Shown here one piece after another: positions 16,647 to 26,366 of a stretch of DNA of 64,000 nucleotides (position 1 is its first letter; each line of letters starts with the position of its first letter). Below the pieces are notes generated by a model. That model saw nothing but the letters and a program-made list of their open reading frames with translations. It searched no databases and was not told where the DNA came from. The stretch is from Rhodoplanes sp046000175 (lineage in GTDB: Bacteria > Pseudomonadota > Alphaproteobacteria > Rhizobiales > Xanthobacteraceae), in assembly GCF_046000175.1 (NCBI RefSeq), contig NZ_JBEOMB010000012.1, positions 3,896 to 67,895 of the forward strand, given 5' to 3'. The translations under genes were made by a program, and so were the position numbers.

Positions 16647-16694
16647 CGTGACGGTTGGAGGTCGGAGAGAGAGGTCTTCGGCCGGCCGTCGTGG
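16647..16694 (+). promoter_or_regulatory. conserved leader upstream of parB (copy 2)
   Basis: Second copy of the leader described at 15069-15118, with CGTGACGG, TTGGAGG, GAGAGAGAGG, CGGCCGGCC and GTCGTGG in the same order and spacing. It ends 9 bases before the parB start. A shorter trace (CGTGACGG) lies before the hypothetical gene at 16233. Confidence 0.6.
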
Positions 16695-16703
16695 AGAAGC
16701 ATC

Positions 16704-18794
16704 ATGGCGAAGCCTGGTCCCAAGCTCACGCTCAGCGTGTCGCGCGACATCCCGTTCAACAAGCTGGTGCTCAGCCAGTCCAATGTCCGGCGGATCAAGG
16801 CCGGCGTCTCGATCGAGGAGCTCGCCGAGGACATCGCCCGTCGGACCCTGCTGCAGAGCCTCACGGTCCGGCCGATCGTCGACGCGACCGGCGCGGAGAC
16901 GGGGATCTTCGAGATCCCGGCCGGCGGCCGGCGCTACCGCGCCCTCGAGCTGCTGGTGAAGCAGAAGCGGCTCGCCCGCACGGCGCCGGTGCCGTGCGTC
17001 ATCCGGATCGACGGGACGCCCGAGGAGGACAGCCTCGCCGAGAATGTCCAGCGCGCGCCGCTCCATCCGCTCGACCAGTTCCGGGCGTTCATGACGCTGC
17101 GGGAGAAGGGGCGCTCCGAGGAGGAGATCGCGGCCGCCTTCTTCATCTCGGTCAGTGTCGTGCGCCAGCGGCTCCGCCTCGCCGCGGTGTCGCCGGCGCT
17201 CCTCGACGTCTATGCCGAGGATGGCATGACGCTCGAGCAGCTGATGGCGTTCACGATCAATCCCGATCACGCCCGCCAGGAGCAGGTCTGGGAGGCGGTG
17301 CAGCGGTCGTTCTCGAAGGAGCCGTATCAGATTCGGCGCCTGCTCACCGAAGGTGCTGTCCGGGCGTCCGACAAGCGGGCGCAGTTCGTCGGCTTCGAGG
17401 CGTACGAGGCGGCCGGCGGCATCGTCCTGCGCGACCTGTTCCAGTCCGACGAGGGCGGCTGGCTGCAGGACCCGGCGCTGCTCGACCGGCTCGCCACCGA
17501 GAAGCTGGATCGGGAGGCGGATGCCGTTCGCGCCGAGGGCTGGGCCTGGGTCGAGGTCGCGCCGGACTTCCCGTATGGCCACACCTACGGGCTTCGCCGG
17601 CTGATCGGCCAACAGCGGTCGCTCACCGAGGAGGAGGCGAGCGCGTGCGATGCGCTGCGGACCGAGTACGAAGGGCTCGAGCAAGCCCATGCCGACGCGG
17701 ACCACATTCCCGAGGAGGTCGACGAGCGGCTCGCCGCGATCGAGACGGCGCTCGCCGCCTTCGACGACCGCCCCATGGCCTACGACCCGGCCGAGATCGC
17801 CCGCGCAGGGGCCTTCGTCAGCATCGACGGGGCGGGTGGGCTTCGGATCGAGCGCGGGTTCGTCCGTCGCGAGGACGAGCCGCCGGTCGTGTCCTCCGAG
17901 GAGCCCGAGCCCGACACGACGGGCGCGAGCAAGATCGAGCCGGCGGCCTCCGCCACCGACCCGGCCATCACCAGCGACCCGGTGCCCGAGCCGGAGGACG
18001 ACGAGGGAGTCCGGCCGCTCCCCGACCGGCTGCTCACCGAGCTGACCGCGCACCGCACCGTCGCGTTGCGGGATGCGCTCGGCAGCGACCCGGACGCCGC
18101 CTTCCTGGCGGTCCTCCATATCCTCTGCCTGAAGCTGTTCTACCGCTACGGCCTCGACTCCTGCCTGGAGATCGAGCCGAAGAGCGCGATGTTCGGCAGC
18201 CAAGCCCCCGGTCTCGCCGATACCGTGTCGGCACAGGCGATCGACGCCCGTCACGCGGCGTGGTCCGCCCAGCTGCCGGGGGACTCGGGCGCGCTGTGGG
18301 ATGGGCTCGTCGCCTTCGACCACGACAGTCGGCGGGCGCTGTTCGCGCACTGTGTCTCGCTCACCGTCAACGCCGTGCACGAGAGCTGGAGCCGGCGGCC
18401 CAAGGCGCTCGCCCACGCCGATCGCCTCGCCGAGATGGTCGGCCTCGACATGGCGGCGGTCGGGTGGCGTCCGACCGTCGACACCTACTTCGGCCGAGTC
18501 ACAAAGGGTCGCATCCTCGCGGCGGTGCACGAGGCGAAGGGCAGGGGGGCGGCGGACCGCATCGCGCATCTCAAGAAGCCCGAGATGGCGAGTGCCGCCG
18601 AGGCGCTGCTCGCGGGCTCGCGCTGGGTCCCGGAGCCGCTGCGTACGCCGGGGCAGGACGTCGTCGTGAGTGCCGAAGTCGAGGCCGACAACGGCGAAGC
18701 GCAATCGGCGGCCACGGGCGGCGAACCGGCCATGGACCGATCGGGGGCCGAGGAGGAAGACTCCGAGGCGTCGGCGGGCATCGCCGCCGAATAA
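16704..18794 (+). CDS. ParB/RepB/Spo0J-family protein with long C-terminal extension
   Basis: 696 residues from ATG 16704. The ParB N-terminal domain is clear: PFNKLVLSQSNVRRIKAGVS, the AGGRRYRAL box at residues 73-81 and LAENVQRAPLHPLDQFRAF at about 111-129. A helix-turn-helix follows (SEEEIAAAFFISVSVVRQRL). Normal ParB proteins have about 300 residues; here 350 further residues with an acidic linker near 390-430 are added, as in the long ParB-like proteins of alphaproteobacterial ICEs. No ParA is present, so the role may be regulatory or nucleolytic rather than classical partition. Confidence 0.88.
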   Translation: MAKPGPKLTLSVSRDIPFNKLVLSQSNVRRIKAGVSIEELAEDIARRTLLQSLTVRPIVDATGAETGIFEIPAGGRRYRALELLVKQKRLARTAPVPCVIRIDGTPEEDSLAENVQRAPLHPLDQFRAFMTLREKGRSEEEIAAAFFISVSVVRQRLRLAAVSPALLDVYAEDGMTLEQLMAFTINPDHARQEQVWEAVQRSFSKEPYQIRRLLTEGAVRASDKRAQFVGFEAYEAAGGIVLRDLFQSDEGGWLQDPALLDRLATEKLDREADAVRAEGWAWVEVAPDFPYGHTYGLRRLIGQQRSLTEEEASACDALRTEYEGLEQAHADADHIPEEVDERLAAIETALAAFDDRPMAYDPAEIARAGAFVSIDGAGGLRIERGFVRREDEPPVVSSEEPEPDTTGASKIEPAASATDPAITSDPVPEPEDDEGVRPLPDRLLTELTAHRTVALRDALGSDPDAAFLAVLHILCLKLFYRYGLDSCLEIEPKSAMFGSQAPGLADTVSAQAIDARHAAWSAQLPGDSGALWDGLVAFDHDSRRALFAHCVSLTVNAVHESWSRRPKALAHADRLAEMVGLDMAAVGWRPTVDTYFGRVTKGRILAAVHEAKGRGAADRIAHLKKPEMASAAEALLAGSRWVPEPLRTPGQDVVVSAEVEADNGEAQSAATGGEPAMDRSGAEEEDSEASAGIAAE

Positions 18795-18812
18795 CAAGCC
18801 CAGGAGACCTCC

Positions 18813-18833
18813 GGCCCGCCTCACCGGCGGGCC
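18813..18833 (+). terminator. terminator-like hairpin between parB and the toprim gene
   Basis: GGCCCGCC and GGCGGGCC form a perfect 8-bp stem around the loop TCACC, followed by ACTTCTTT. It lies 19 bases past the parB stop and just before the ribosome site of the next gene, so it may also attenuate. Confidence 0.65.
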
Positions 18834-18852
18834 ACTTCTTTGGAGGGGAACG

Positions 18853-19881
18853 ATGCCCGGACCTGCCGCCGATCTCGCCAAGCGACTCGCGCACGACGCC
18901 GAGGCCGTGTGTCGCCACTACCTCTCGAACGGCCGCCGCCAAGGCCGCTATTGGGTGGTCGGCGACGTCGACAACACTCCCGGCCGGAGCCTCTATGTCC
19001 GGCTGCACGGGTCCGACGGCGGCAAGGGCGCCGCCGGCAAGTGGACCGATGCGGCGACTGGCGAGCACGGTGATCTTCTCGACCTCATCGCGCACAACTG
19101 CCACCTCACCGACGTCCCGGACGTGCTCGACGAAGCACGCCGGTTCCTCAACCAGCCTCGCCCAGAACCCGCCCCACCCCTGCCACCGATGCCAGCCGGC
19201 TCTCCTGAATCCGCCCAGCGCCTGTTCGCCATGGGGCGACCGATCCGGGGCACGCTCGCCGAGGCCTATCTCCGCAGCCGCGGCATCGGCGATCTTCGCG
19301 ACCTTCCGGCACTCCGATTTCACGCACGCTGCTTCCACCGCGCGACCGAGACCAGCCCCTGTGAGACTTGGCCGGCCTTGCTCGCTGCGGTCACGGATCT
19401 CGACGGCACGATCACCGGAGTCCATCGCACCTGGCTCGCTCGCGACGGCGCCGGCAAGGCGCCGCTCATCACGCCCCGCCGCGCCATGGGGCATCTCCTC
19501 GGCAACGGCGTTCGCTTCGGTGACGTCGCCGACGTTCTCGTCGCGGGCGAGGGGATCGAGACCATGCTGTCGATCCGCTGCGCACTCCCGCACATGCCGC
19601 TGATCGCCGCCCTGTCGGCCAACCACCTCGCTGCCGTGATCGTCTCACCGACCATGCGGCGCCTCTACGTCGCGCAGGACAACGACGCTGCCGGGCGCCG
19701 TGCCGCGCAGACACTCCGCGACCGCGCCGAGGAGGTCGGGATCGCGACGGCCGTGCTCAGCCCGACGAGGAACGACTTCAACGTCGACCTGCGTCTTCTC
19801 GGCCCGATCGGGTTCGCTGCTTCGCTCCGTCGTCAGCTCATGCCCGAAGACACCACGCGATTCGCCGCGGGCCGGTACTGA
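18853..19881 (+). CDS. toprim-domain protein (ICE DNA primase/helicase-like)
   Basis: 342 residues from ATG 18853, with TGGAGGGGAACG as ribosome site; the longer open frame runs into parB. The N-terminal 120 residues contain GRYWVVGDVDNTPGRSLYVR and GKWTDAATGEHGDLLDLI, typical of the DUF7146-type N-domain of integrative-element toprim proteins. The toprim core shows VLVAGEGIETMLSI and RLYVAQDNDAAGRRAAQTLR, with the acidic residues conserved. It probably takes part in primer synthesis or establishment after transfer. There is no helicase Walker motif. Confidence 0.85.
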   Translation: MPGPAADLAKRLAHDAEAVCRHYLSNGRRQGRYWVVGDVDNTPGRSLYVRLHGSDGGKGAAGKWTDAATGEHGDLLDLIAHNCHLTDVPDVLDEARRFLNQPRPEPAPPLPPMPAGSPESAQRLFAMGRPIRGTLAEAYLRSRGIGDLRDLPALRFHARCFHRATETSPCETWPALLAAVTDLDGTITGVHRTWLARDGAGKAPLITPRRAMGHLLGNGVRFGDVADVLVAGEGIETMLSIRCALPHMPLIAALSANHLAAVIVSPTMRRLYVAQDNDAAGRRAAQTLRDRAEEVGIATAVLSPTRNDFNVDLRLLGPIGFAASLRRQLMPEDTTRFAAGRY

Positions 19882-20160
19882 CCGGTCGATTACATCGCCA
19901 TCGAGATCCCCGGTCGGCGGAGCGGATCATGCGCCGGGAGGGCCGCGCCGCGGCCTTCCAGAGGGCGATCGGGGCCGGAATCGGCAAGGGCCCGCAACGG
20001 CTGCGCGCGGCATCCGACGTCGGCCCTCTCCGACAGGCACGAGCGCGCTCCGCCGTCCTCCGCTTCGCTTCGGCCCTCCGGGTGCAGGTCCGCGCCGCTC
20101 CCGGCGAGGGATCGCCGTGAAGGCCGCGATGGTGCGGCCACCCGACGAGAGATCCGAGCC

Positions 20161-21105
20161 ATGGACGCCGACCGGCTCATCAATGACGACTTCGAACCGA
20201 ACCACGCCGCATCACCGACCGCCCGTCTTCTCGACGAGTTGCAGCTTCACGGTCATCGCCCCTTCGAGGACGATCCCGATCCGCGCCCGCTTCCCGATGC
20301 CGGCCGCCTGCACGGCGCACTCGCCGACGTGTTCGACGCCTTCGTCGCGACGCTCGGCGACACCCGCCTCGAGCCCGATCTGCCCGACCTGCTCTGGTCG
20401 ATCGTGAACGTCTTCCACCGCGGCGTCGATCGCATTCAACGCCAGCTCGATGCCAACGAGGCCGGCCAGTGCCGAAGCCAGCACGAGCAGGACGGCTCGG
20501 AGGTCCGATCCGTCGAGCTCGAGCGCCTGCTCGCTCAGGGGCTCACCCTGATCGAGCGACGCAACAGCTTCGAGTTCATGCGCGACACAGCCGCGGAACT
20601 GTTCGAGGTCCACACCGGCCACGCCTGGCGCCCGCGCACCGGGTCACTGGTCAACCGGAGTACGCTCACGGCCGCGATGATCGACAGCCGAGATTTCCTC
20701 ATGGCGCGTCGGCGCGCCGAGACCGAGGTCCTGCTGCCGCCCGGCACCAAGATCGCCTTCGCGGGCGGCGTCACCTTCAACGATCACCACCGCATCTGGA
20801 ACGCACTCGACCGCGTCCATGCCAAGCACCCCGACATGGTCCTGCTACACGGCGGTACACCGCGCGGGGCCGAGAAGATCGCCGCCTGCTGGGCCGACAC
20901 CCGCAAGGTGCCACAGATCGTCTTCAAGCCCGACTGGGCCCGTCACGCCAAGGCCGCCCCGTTCAAGCGCAACGACCAGCTGATCGAGACCATGCCGATC
21001 GGCGTCGTCGTCTTCCCCGGCTCCGGCGTCACCGACAACCTCGCCGACAAGGCACGAGTTCTCGGCATCCCGCTGTTCGATTTCCGAAAGGCAAATTGCT
21101 CGTGA
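20161..21105 (+). CDS. DUF2493 (SLOG-like) protein of the ICE backbone
   Basis: 314 residues from ATG 20161. The N-terminal half is helical and acidic. The C-terminal part from about residue 195 has the DUF2493/DprA-like Rossmann core: KIAFAGGVTFNDHHRIWNAL, DMVLLHGGTPRGAEKIAACW and IGVVVFPGSGVTDNLADKAR. These proteins are thought to bind nucleotides or nucleic acid, but their role on ICEs is not known. It is the last backbone gene before cargo block 1. Confidence 0.85.
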   Translation: MDADRLINDDFEPNHAASPTARLLDELQLHGHRPFEDDPDPRPLPDAGRLHGALADVFDAFVATLGDTRLEPDLPDLLWSIVNVFHRGVDRIQRQLDANEAGQCRSQHEQDGSEVRSVELERLLAQGLTLIERRNSFEFMRDTAAELFEVHTGHAWRPRTGSLVNRSTLTAAMIDSRDFLMARRRAETEVLLPPGTKIAFAGGVTFNDHHRIWNALDRVHAKHPDMVLLHGGTPRGAEKIAACWADTRKVPQIVFKPDWARHAKAAPFKRNDQLIETMPIGVVVFPGSGVTDNLADKARVLGIPLFDFRKANCS

Positions 21106-21408
21106 GTGCCAGAAGTGGGTCCACGTCGTTTTAGAAGATCACACTAAAAGATCGCTCTATTCGCTGTCGTAGCGCAGCCGCGGCAAGCGCCGTATCGATG
21201 GCGAGAGACAGCTCGGCCGTTTTGGCATTGTTCTAACGCACCTCGCGCTGCGTCTCGTATCGGCCCGCCCTGGAGGGCTTCCGCCGGGTTGGCGGCGAGC
21301 GCGGCAAGATCTACACGACGTTCGACTGCTTTCGACTGCTTTTCGTTGCCCCCCGAACCCGAACACTGAAGCCCCACAATCTGAAAAGCAGCATTGGAGA
21401 GCCTCTCT
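21106..21408. other. junction between backbone and cargo block 1
   Basis: No intact gene. On the minus strand a short stretch near 21140-21225 reads ELSLAIDTALAAAALRQRI, which looks like the tail of a lost protein. This is where the cargo block has been joined to the DUF2493 gene. Confidence 0.4.
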
Positions 21409-21891
21409 TCATTCCTCGGTGCTGATCTCCTTGACGTCGTCGTTCCGCAGGAGCACGGCTCCTTCGCCGTCCCGGCCGAGCTGGTCGGAGGGATTGCGCA
21501 GAGGGCAGTCCTCGAGCGACAGGCAGCCACATCCGATGCAGCCGTCGAGGCTGTCGCGCAGCCGCGTCAATCCGTCGATGCGAGCCTGCAGGGCGCGCCG
21601 CCAGCTCGCCACCATGTCGCGAACGTCGGCCGCCGACGGCTGCTTGCCGGGCGGGATCGGCTTCAGGAGGACGGCGATCTCGGCGAGCGGCATGCCGAGC
21701 CGCTGCGCCACCCGGATGATCGCGATCCGCCGCAGGATGTCGCGCGAGAATCGCCGCTGGTTGCCGCGGCTGCGGGTCGCCGCGACGAGCCCCTTGGCCT
21801 CGTAGAAGTGAAGCGTCGACACGGCGACGCCGCTGCGCCGCGCCACCTCGCCCACGGTCAGGAACGAGGGCGGTTTTCTACCTAGGCTCAA
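21409..21891 (-). CDS. soxR: SoxR, redox-sensing MerR-family activator
   Basis: 160 residues from TTG 21891, preceded by AAGGAA; this start aligns with the known SoxR N-terminus (FLTVGEVARRSGVAVSTLHF). The dimer helix is followed by the 2Fe-2S ligands Cys118-x2-Cys121-x-Cys123-x5-Cys129 in GCIGCGCLSLEDC, exactly as in SoxR. SoxR is oxidised by redox-cycling compounds and then activates promoters with an unusually long spacer. A canonical site lies in the divergent region, pointing to the SDR gene at 22051. Confidence 0.93.
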   Translation of the reverse strand: MSLGRKPPSFLTVGEVARRSGVAVSTLHFYEAKGLVAATRSRGNQRRFSRDILRRIAIIRVAQRLGMPLAEIAVLLKPIPPGKQPSAADVRDMVASWRRALQARIDGLTRLRDSLDGCIGCGCLSLEDCPLRNPSDQLGRDGEGAVLLRNDDVKEISTEE

Positions 21892-21905
21892 GACGGGGTA
21901 TTTCC

Positions 21906-21936
21906 TTGACCTCGAGTAAGCTCGAGGTTTTATACG
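21906..21936 (+). promoter_or_regulatory. SoxR-type promoter and operator
   Basis: TTGACC (21906-21911) and TATACG (21931-21936) are separated by 19 bases, the long spacer typical of MerR-family promoters. The spacer contains the inverted repeat CCTCGAGTAAGCTCGAGG (21910-21927), close to the known SoxR box. It points to the SDR gene at 22051. Confidence 0.85.
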
Positions 21937-22050
21937 GAGCGTCGGCTTGTCTGTGCAAGTCCCTCGGCCGAGACGGCCGGGGTGATCACGGAGTCGATGC
22001 CTCTCGCGCGCGTCGTGCAGGCTCGCTCCGGCTCGTCTGGAGCGGACATC

Positions 22051-22776
22051 ATGGGAACGAAAAGGCCTCTGGCCCTCGTCAGCGGCGCCAATCGCGGCAT
22101 CGGGCTGGCGATCACGACCGGGCTCGCACGCAAGGGCGTGCATGTGCTGCTCGGATGCCGCAATTTCGATCAGGGCGAGGAGGCCGCCGTCGCGCTGCGG
22201 CCGGAGGGCCTCCAGGTGTGGCCGGTGCAGCTCGACACCACCGACGACGCCAGCGTCGCGGCGCTCGCCGCACGGATCACCCGCGATTTCGGCCATCTCG
22301 ACATCCTGATCAACAACGCCGGCATCGGGCTCGACTACGACCCGTCGCTGTCGGTGGTGCAGCGGATGGAGCGGACGCTGGCCGTCAATGTCGTCGGCAC
22401 TGTCCGCCTGATCGAGGCGATGGTTCCGCTGCTGGAGAAGTCGGACCGGGCGCGCATCGTCAACGTGTCCTCGGTGCTCGGCTCGTTCGGTCTGCGCGCC
22501 GACCCGAGCTGGGCCTTCGCCGACACCAAGATGCCGACCTATCAGGCGTCCAAGGCGGCGCTGAACTCGCTCACCCTCAGCTATGCCGACCGCCTGGCCG
22601 AGAAGGGGATCAAGGTCAATGCGATCTGCCCGGGCTACACGGCGACCGCGGCGACCAATTACGCCGGGTCGCGCACGCCGGAGCAGGCGGCGGTCGTCGC
22701 CATCACGTTCGCGCTGATCGACGGCGCGGGACCGACCGGCTCCTTCGCAGACGATTCGGGGAACCTGCCCTGGTAG
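22051..22776 (+). CDS. short-chain dehydrogenase/reductase, SoxR-controlled
   Basis: 241 residues from ATG 22051 (GGAG upstream). Classical SDR motifs: SGANRGIG for cofactor binding (with Ser in place of the usual Thr), ILINNAGIG, VNVSSVLGS, and the catalytic YQASKAAL. The family reduces carbonyls and quinones with NAD(P)H; relatives of this size are often called carbonyl reductases. It is the only gene downstream of the SoxR-type promoter before a strong hairpin, so it is the probable sole SoxR target, consistent with removal of redox-active carbonyl compounds. Confidence 0.88.
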   Translation: MGTKRPLALVSGANRGIGLAITTGLARKGVHVLLGCRNFDQGEEAAVALRPEGLQVWPVQLDTTDDASVAALAARITRDFGHLDILINNAGIGLDYDPSLSVVQRMERTLAVNVVGTVRLIEAMVPLLEKSDRARIVNVSSVLGSFGLRADPSWAFADTKMPTYQASKAALNSLTLSYADRLAEKGIKVNAICPGYTATAATNYAGSRTPEQAAVVAITFALIDGAGPTGSFADDSGNLPW

Positions 22777-22793
22777 CCAGGCGAACCACGGCC

Positions 22794-22831
22794 GGGTGCG
22801 GACCAGCCCCCCGCTGGACAGGTCCGCACCC
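22794..22831. terminator. bidirectional terminator-like hairpin
   Basis: GGGTGCGGACC (22794-22804) pairs exactly with GGTCCGCACCC (22821-22831) around a 16-base loop. It lies between the convergent SDR and LysR genes. Confidence 0.7.
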
Positions 22832-22912
22832 GCCCGACTCGGTTCCTATCAGCGCTTCACCCCATTGCCTCTCGCGAGGCCCAGGTGCAACAATCGCAGC
22901 CTGACCTGCGCG

Positions 22913-23806
22913 TCACCCGCGGTATCGAAGCGCATCGACCAGAACGGCCAGGGCCGGCGAGGACTGGCGGCGATGAGGATAGTAGAGGTGGTAGCCCGAC
23001 CAGGGCGCACACCAGTCCTCGAGCACGCGCCGGAGCCGACCTTTGGCGAGATGCGGCGCCGCGATGTCCTCCGGCACGAAGGCGAGACCCAGTCCCGCAA
23101 CGGCCGCATCGAGCACCTGGAAGATGCTGTTGAAGACGAGCTGGCCTTCGACGTGCACGTTCAGCTCGCGTCCGTTCTTCTCGAACTCCCAGGCATAGGT
23201 GCCGCCGTAGGTCGGCAGGCGGAGATTGATGCAGTCGTGCTCGATCAGGTCCTGCGGCGTTCGAGGAAGAGCGCGCCCGGAGAAGTAGGACTTCGACCCG
23301 ACCACGGCGAAGCGGACGTCCGGCCCGATCCGCACCGCGATCATGTCCTTGGCGACCTGCTCGCCCAGCCGGATGCCGGCGTCGTATCGCTCCGCGACGA
23401 TGTCGGTCAGGCCGTAATCGATGACGATCTCGAGATTGATATCCGGATAGAGCGGGACCAGCTTCTCCAGCTTGGGCCAGACGATCGATCGGATCGCATG
23501 GTCGCCGGCCGTGATCCGCACCGTGCCGGCCGGCTTGTCACGAAGCTCGCTCAAGGCGTCCAGCTCGGCCTCGATCTCCTCGAGCCGGACCGAAACGGTG
23601 CGCATCAACCGTTCCCCCGCCTCGGTCGGGGCGACGCTGCGGGTCGTGCGGGTGAGCAGTCGCACGCCCAGCCGCTCCTCGATCTGGCGGATCGTCTGGC
23701 TGAGCGCGGATTGCGAGACCCCGAGCTTTCCGGCCGCTCGCGTGAAGCTCCGCTCCCGTGCGACCGCGACAAAGGATCGGAGGTCGTCGAGGCTTCCCTT
23801 CGGCAT
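22913..23806 (-). CDS. LysR-family transcriptional regulator
   Basis: 297 residues from ATG 23806, with AGGAG seven bases upstream. N-terminal HTH: LRSFVAVARERSFTRAAGKL then VSQSALSQTIRQIEERLGVR. The effector domain belongs to the group with YYPHRRQSSPALAVLVDALR near the C-terminus, which often regulates divergent oxidoreductase genes. The divergent neighbour at 23961 begins a long run of detoxification genes, so this is the likely regulator of that run. A decayed relative lies at 32784-33210. Confidence 0.9.
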   Translation of the reverse strand: MPKGSLDDLRSFVAVARERSFTRAAGKLGVSQSALSQTIRQIEERLGVRLLTRTTRSVAPTEAGERLMRTVSVRLEEIEAELDALSELRDKPAGTVRITAGDHAIRSIVWPKLEKLVPLYPDINLEIVIDYGLTDIVAERYDAGIRLGEQVAKDMIAVRIGPDVRFAVVGSKSYFSGRALPRTPQDLIEHDCINLRLPTYGGTYAWEFEKNGRELNVHVEGQLVFNSIFQVLDAAVAGLGLAFVPEDIAAPHLAKGRLRRVLEDWCAPWSGYHLYYPHRRQSSPALAVLVDALRYRG

Positions 23807-23960
23807 TCATCGCTCCTGCTTATAGGTCCTAGCAGATTGTAGCGGGTAGTCGTGGAGCCGCCAGCCCCTAAATTGTCCCCGTAGCGGGGCCGTCAGCTCG
23901 GCCCCGCCGGCCGTCGTCGACGACCGAGCCGGCGAATCCAGCAGCCACTCCGGAGGTTCG

Positions 23961-24470
<510 letters not shown>

Positions 24471-24503
24471 CGCGCGATACCGGCGCCGAGGAGACGCAAG
24501 ATC

Positions 24504-25271
24504 ATGAGCAACCCGCTGGACTTCGGCGGCAAGGTCGCGCTCGTCACCGGCGCTGCCGCCGGCATGGGGCTGGCGACGGCGCGGGCGTTCGCGGAAGCGG
24601 GCGCAGCCGTCGTCCTGGCGGACGTGAACGGCGACGCGGTGAGCGCGGCGGCTCGGGCGCTCACGGCCGCCGGTCACCGGGCCGTCGCGATCCGGTGCGA
24701 CGTGAGCGAGGACGCCCAGGTCGCCGCGATGGTGGAGCGGACCGTCGCCGAGCTCGGGCGGCTCGACGCCGCGTTCAACAATGCCGGGGTCATGGCCAGG
24801 ATCGCTCCCGTCACCGACGGCACGCCCGACGAATGGGAGCGGGTGATCGGGATCAATCTGCGCGGCGTGTGGACCTGCATGAAGCACGAGCTGCGGCAGA
24901 TGGAGCGGCAAGGCAGCGGTGCGATCGTCAACAATGCCTCGGTCGGGGCGCTGACCGGCAATCCCGGCATCGCTCCCTACATCGCCTCGAAGCACGGCGT
25001 CGTCGGCCTCACCCGGACCGCCGCGCTCGAGGTGATCAGGAAGGGCATCCGCGTGAACGCGGTGAACCCCGGCCTGATCGACACCCAGATCGCCCGCGAC
25101 GTCGTCGACGGGAACGAGCAGGCCTATGCCGAGATGGAGAAGGCCGTTCCGATCGGCCGGGCGGGCCACCCGGAGGAGATCGCCGCGGCGGTGCTGTGGC
25201 TGTGCAGCCCGGGGGCGAGCTACGTGGTCGGCCAGGCACTCACCGTGGACGGCGGCATGACCGTGCCGTGA
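24504..25271 (+). CDS. short-chain dehydrogenase/reductase
   Basis: 255 residues from ATG 24504, 33 bases after the cupin gene. Classical SDR features: VTGAAAGMG, AAFNNAGVM, IVNNASVGAL, catalytic YIASKHGV, and the C-terminal GQALTVDGGMTVP typical of glucose-dehydrogenase/FabG-like SDRs. NAD(P)-dependent oxidation or reduction of an alcohol/carbonyl pair is expected. It belongs to the run of oxidoreductase genes behind the LysR regulator. Confidence 0.9.
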   Translation: MSNPLDFGGKVALVTGAAAGMGLATARAFAEAGAAVVLADVNGDAVSAAARALTAAGHRAVAIRCDVSEDAQVAAMVERTVAELGRLDAAFNNAGVMARIAPVTDGTPDEWERVIGINLRGVWTCMKHELRQMERQGSGAIVNNASVGALTGNPGIAPYIASKHGVVGLTRTAALEVIRKGIRVNAVNPGLIDTQIARDVVDGNEQAYAEMEKAVPIGRAGHPEEIAAAVLWLCSPGASYVVGQALTVDGGMTVP

Positions 25272-25349
25272 ACGACCGGCCGACCGTGTCCCGGCGCGGC
25301 ACGCGACGCGCCCCGCGGTCGGACAGGTGACGATCAAGGAGACGAGACC

Positions 25350-26366
25350 ATGTTGGGAACAGTTCTCTACGGACCGGGTGACATTCGCTTCGAGGACCGC
25401 GAGACCCCGAAGATCGAGCGACCGACCGATGCGATCGTTCGGATCGCCGTCACCTGCGTGTGCGGATCGGACCTGTGGCCGTATCGCGGGCTGCAGCCGC
25501 TCGCGGGGCCGACCCCGATGGGACACGAATACTGCGGCATCGTCGAGGAGGTCGGCAGCGCCGTGACGTCGGTCAGGCCGGGCCAGTTCGTGATCGGCTC
25601 GTTCGCGACGTCCGACAACGTCTGCCCCCACTGCCGGCACGGCTACCAGTCGTCCTGCGTCGAGCGCGAGTTCATCAGCCGGGCGCAGGCGCCGCTGCTC
25701 CGCGTTCCGCACGCGGACGGAACCCTGGTGCCGACGCCCGACATCCCGCCGGACGATCTGCTCGCCAGCCTGCTGACGACCTCCGACGTCCTCGGCACCG
25801 GGTGGTACGCCGCCGACGCCGCCAACGTGAAGCCGGGATCGACGGTCGCGGTGGTCGGCGACGGCGCAGTCGGCCTGCTCGCGGTCCTCTCGGCCAAGCA
25901 GATGGGCGCCGAGCGGATCATCGCGATGAGCCGGCACGAGACGCGCCAGAGGCTCGCGCGCGAGTTCGGTGCGACCGACATCGTGACCGAGCGCGGCGAC
26001 GAGGGCGTCGCCCGCATCATGGACATGACCAACGGCGTCGGTGCCGACTCGGTGCTCGAATGCGTGGGCACGCAGCAGTCGATGATGCAGGCGATCCACG
26101 CCACGCGGCCGGGGGGCTGGGCGAGCTTCGTCGGCGTTCCGCACGGCGTCACGCTCGACGGAACCGAGCTGTTCTTCGAGGCCGTCCATCTCCACGGCGG
26201 TCCGGCACCGGTCCGGCGATATCTGCCCACGCTGATCGACCTCGTGTGGAACCGCAAGATCGATCCCGGCAAGGTGTTCGACCTGACGCTGCCGCTCGAC
26301 CAGGTGGCCGAAGGCTACCGCGCCATGGACGAGCGCCGCGCCATCAAGGCGCTGCTGCGCCCGTGA
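25350..26366 (+). CDS. zinc-dependent alcohol dehydrogenase family protein
   Basis: 338 residues from ATG 25350 with AAGGAGACGAGACC upstream. The catalytic-zinc segment CVCGSDLWPYRG and MGHEYCGIVEEVG, the structural-zinc-like segment NVCPHCRHGYQSSC, and the NAD-binding VAVVGDGAVGLLAVLSAKQM are all present. The family oxidises alcohols or reduces aldehydes. The arrangement matches the zinc-ADH subgroup often found behind LysR regulators with SDR and cupin genes. Confidence 0.9.
   Translation: MLGTVLYGPGDIRFEDRETPKIERPTDAIVRIAVTCVCGSDLWPYRGLQPLAGPTPMGHEYCGIVEEVGSAVTSVRPGQFVIGSFATSDNVCPHCRHGYQSSCVEREFISRAQAPLLRVPHADGTLVPTPDIPPDDLLASLLTTSDVLGTGWYAADAANVKPGSTVAVVGDGAVGLLAVLSAKQMGAERIIAMSRHETRQRLAREFGATDIVTERGDEGVARIMDMTNGVGADSVLECVGTQQSMMQAIHATRPGGWASFVGVPHGVTLDGTELFFEAVHLHGGPAPVRRYLPTLIDLVWNRKIDPGKVFDLTLPLDQVAEGYRAMDERRAIKALLRP

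Noticed and set aside
16089..18881. 930-codon minus-strand frame opposite parB
   Set aside because: Antisense shadow; parB has the GGRRYRAL-type motif and leader on the other strand.
19929..20120. 63-codon plus-strand frame between toprim and DUF2493 genes
   Set aside because: Arg/Ala/Gly-rich; parts of it recur as a non-coding stretch near 33610.
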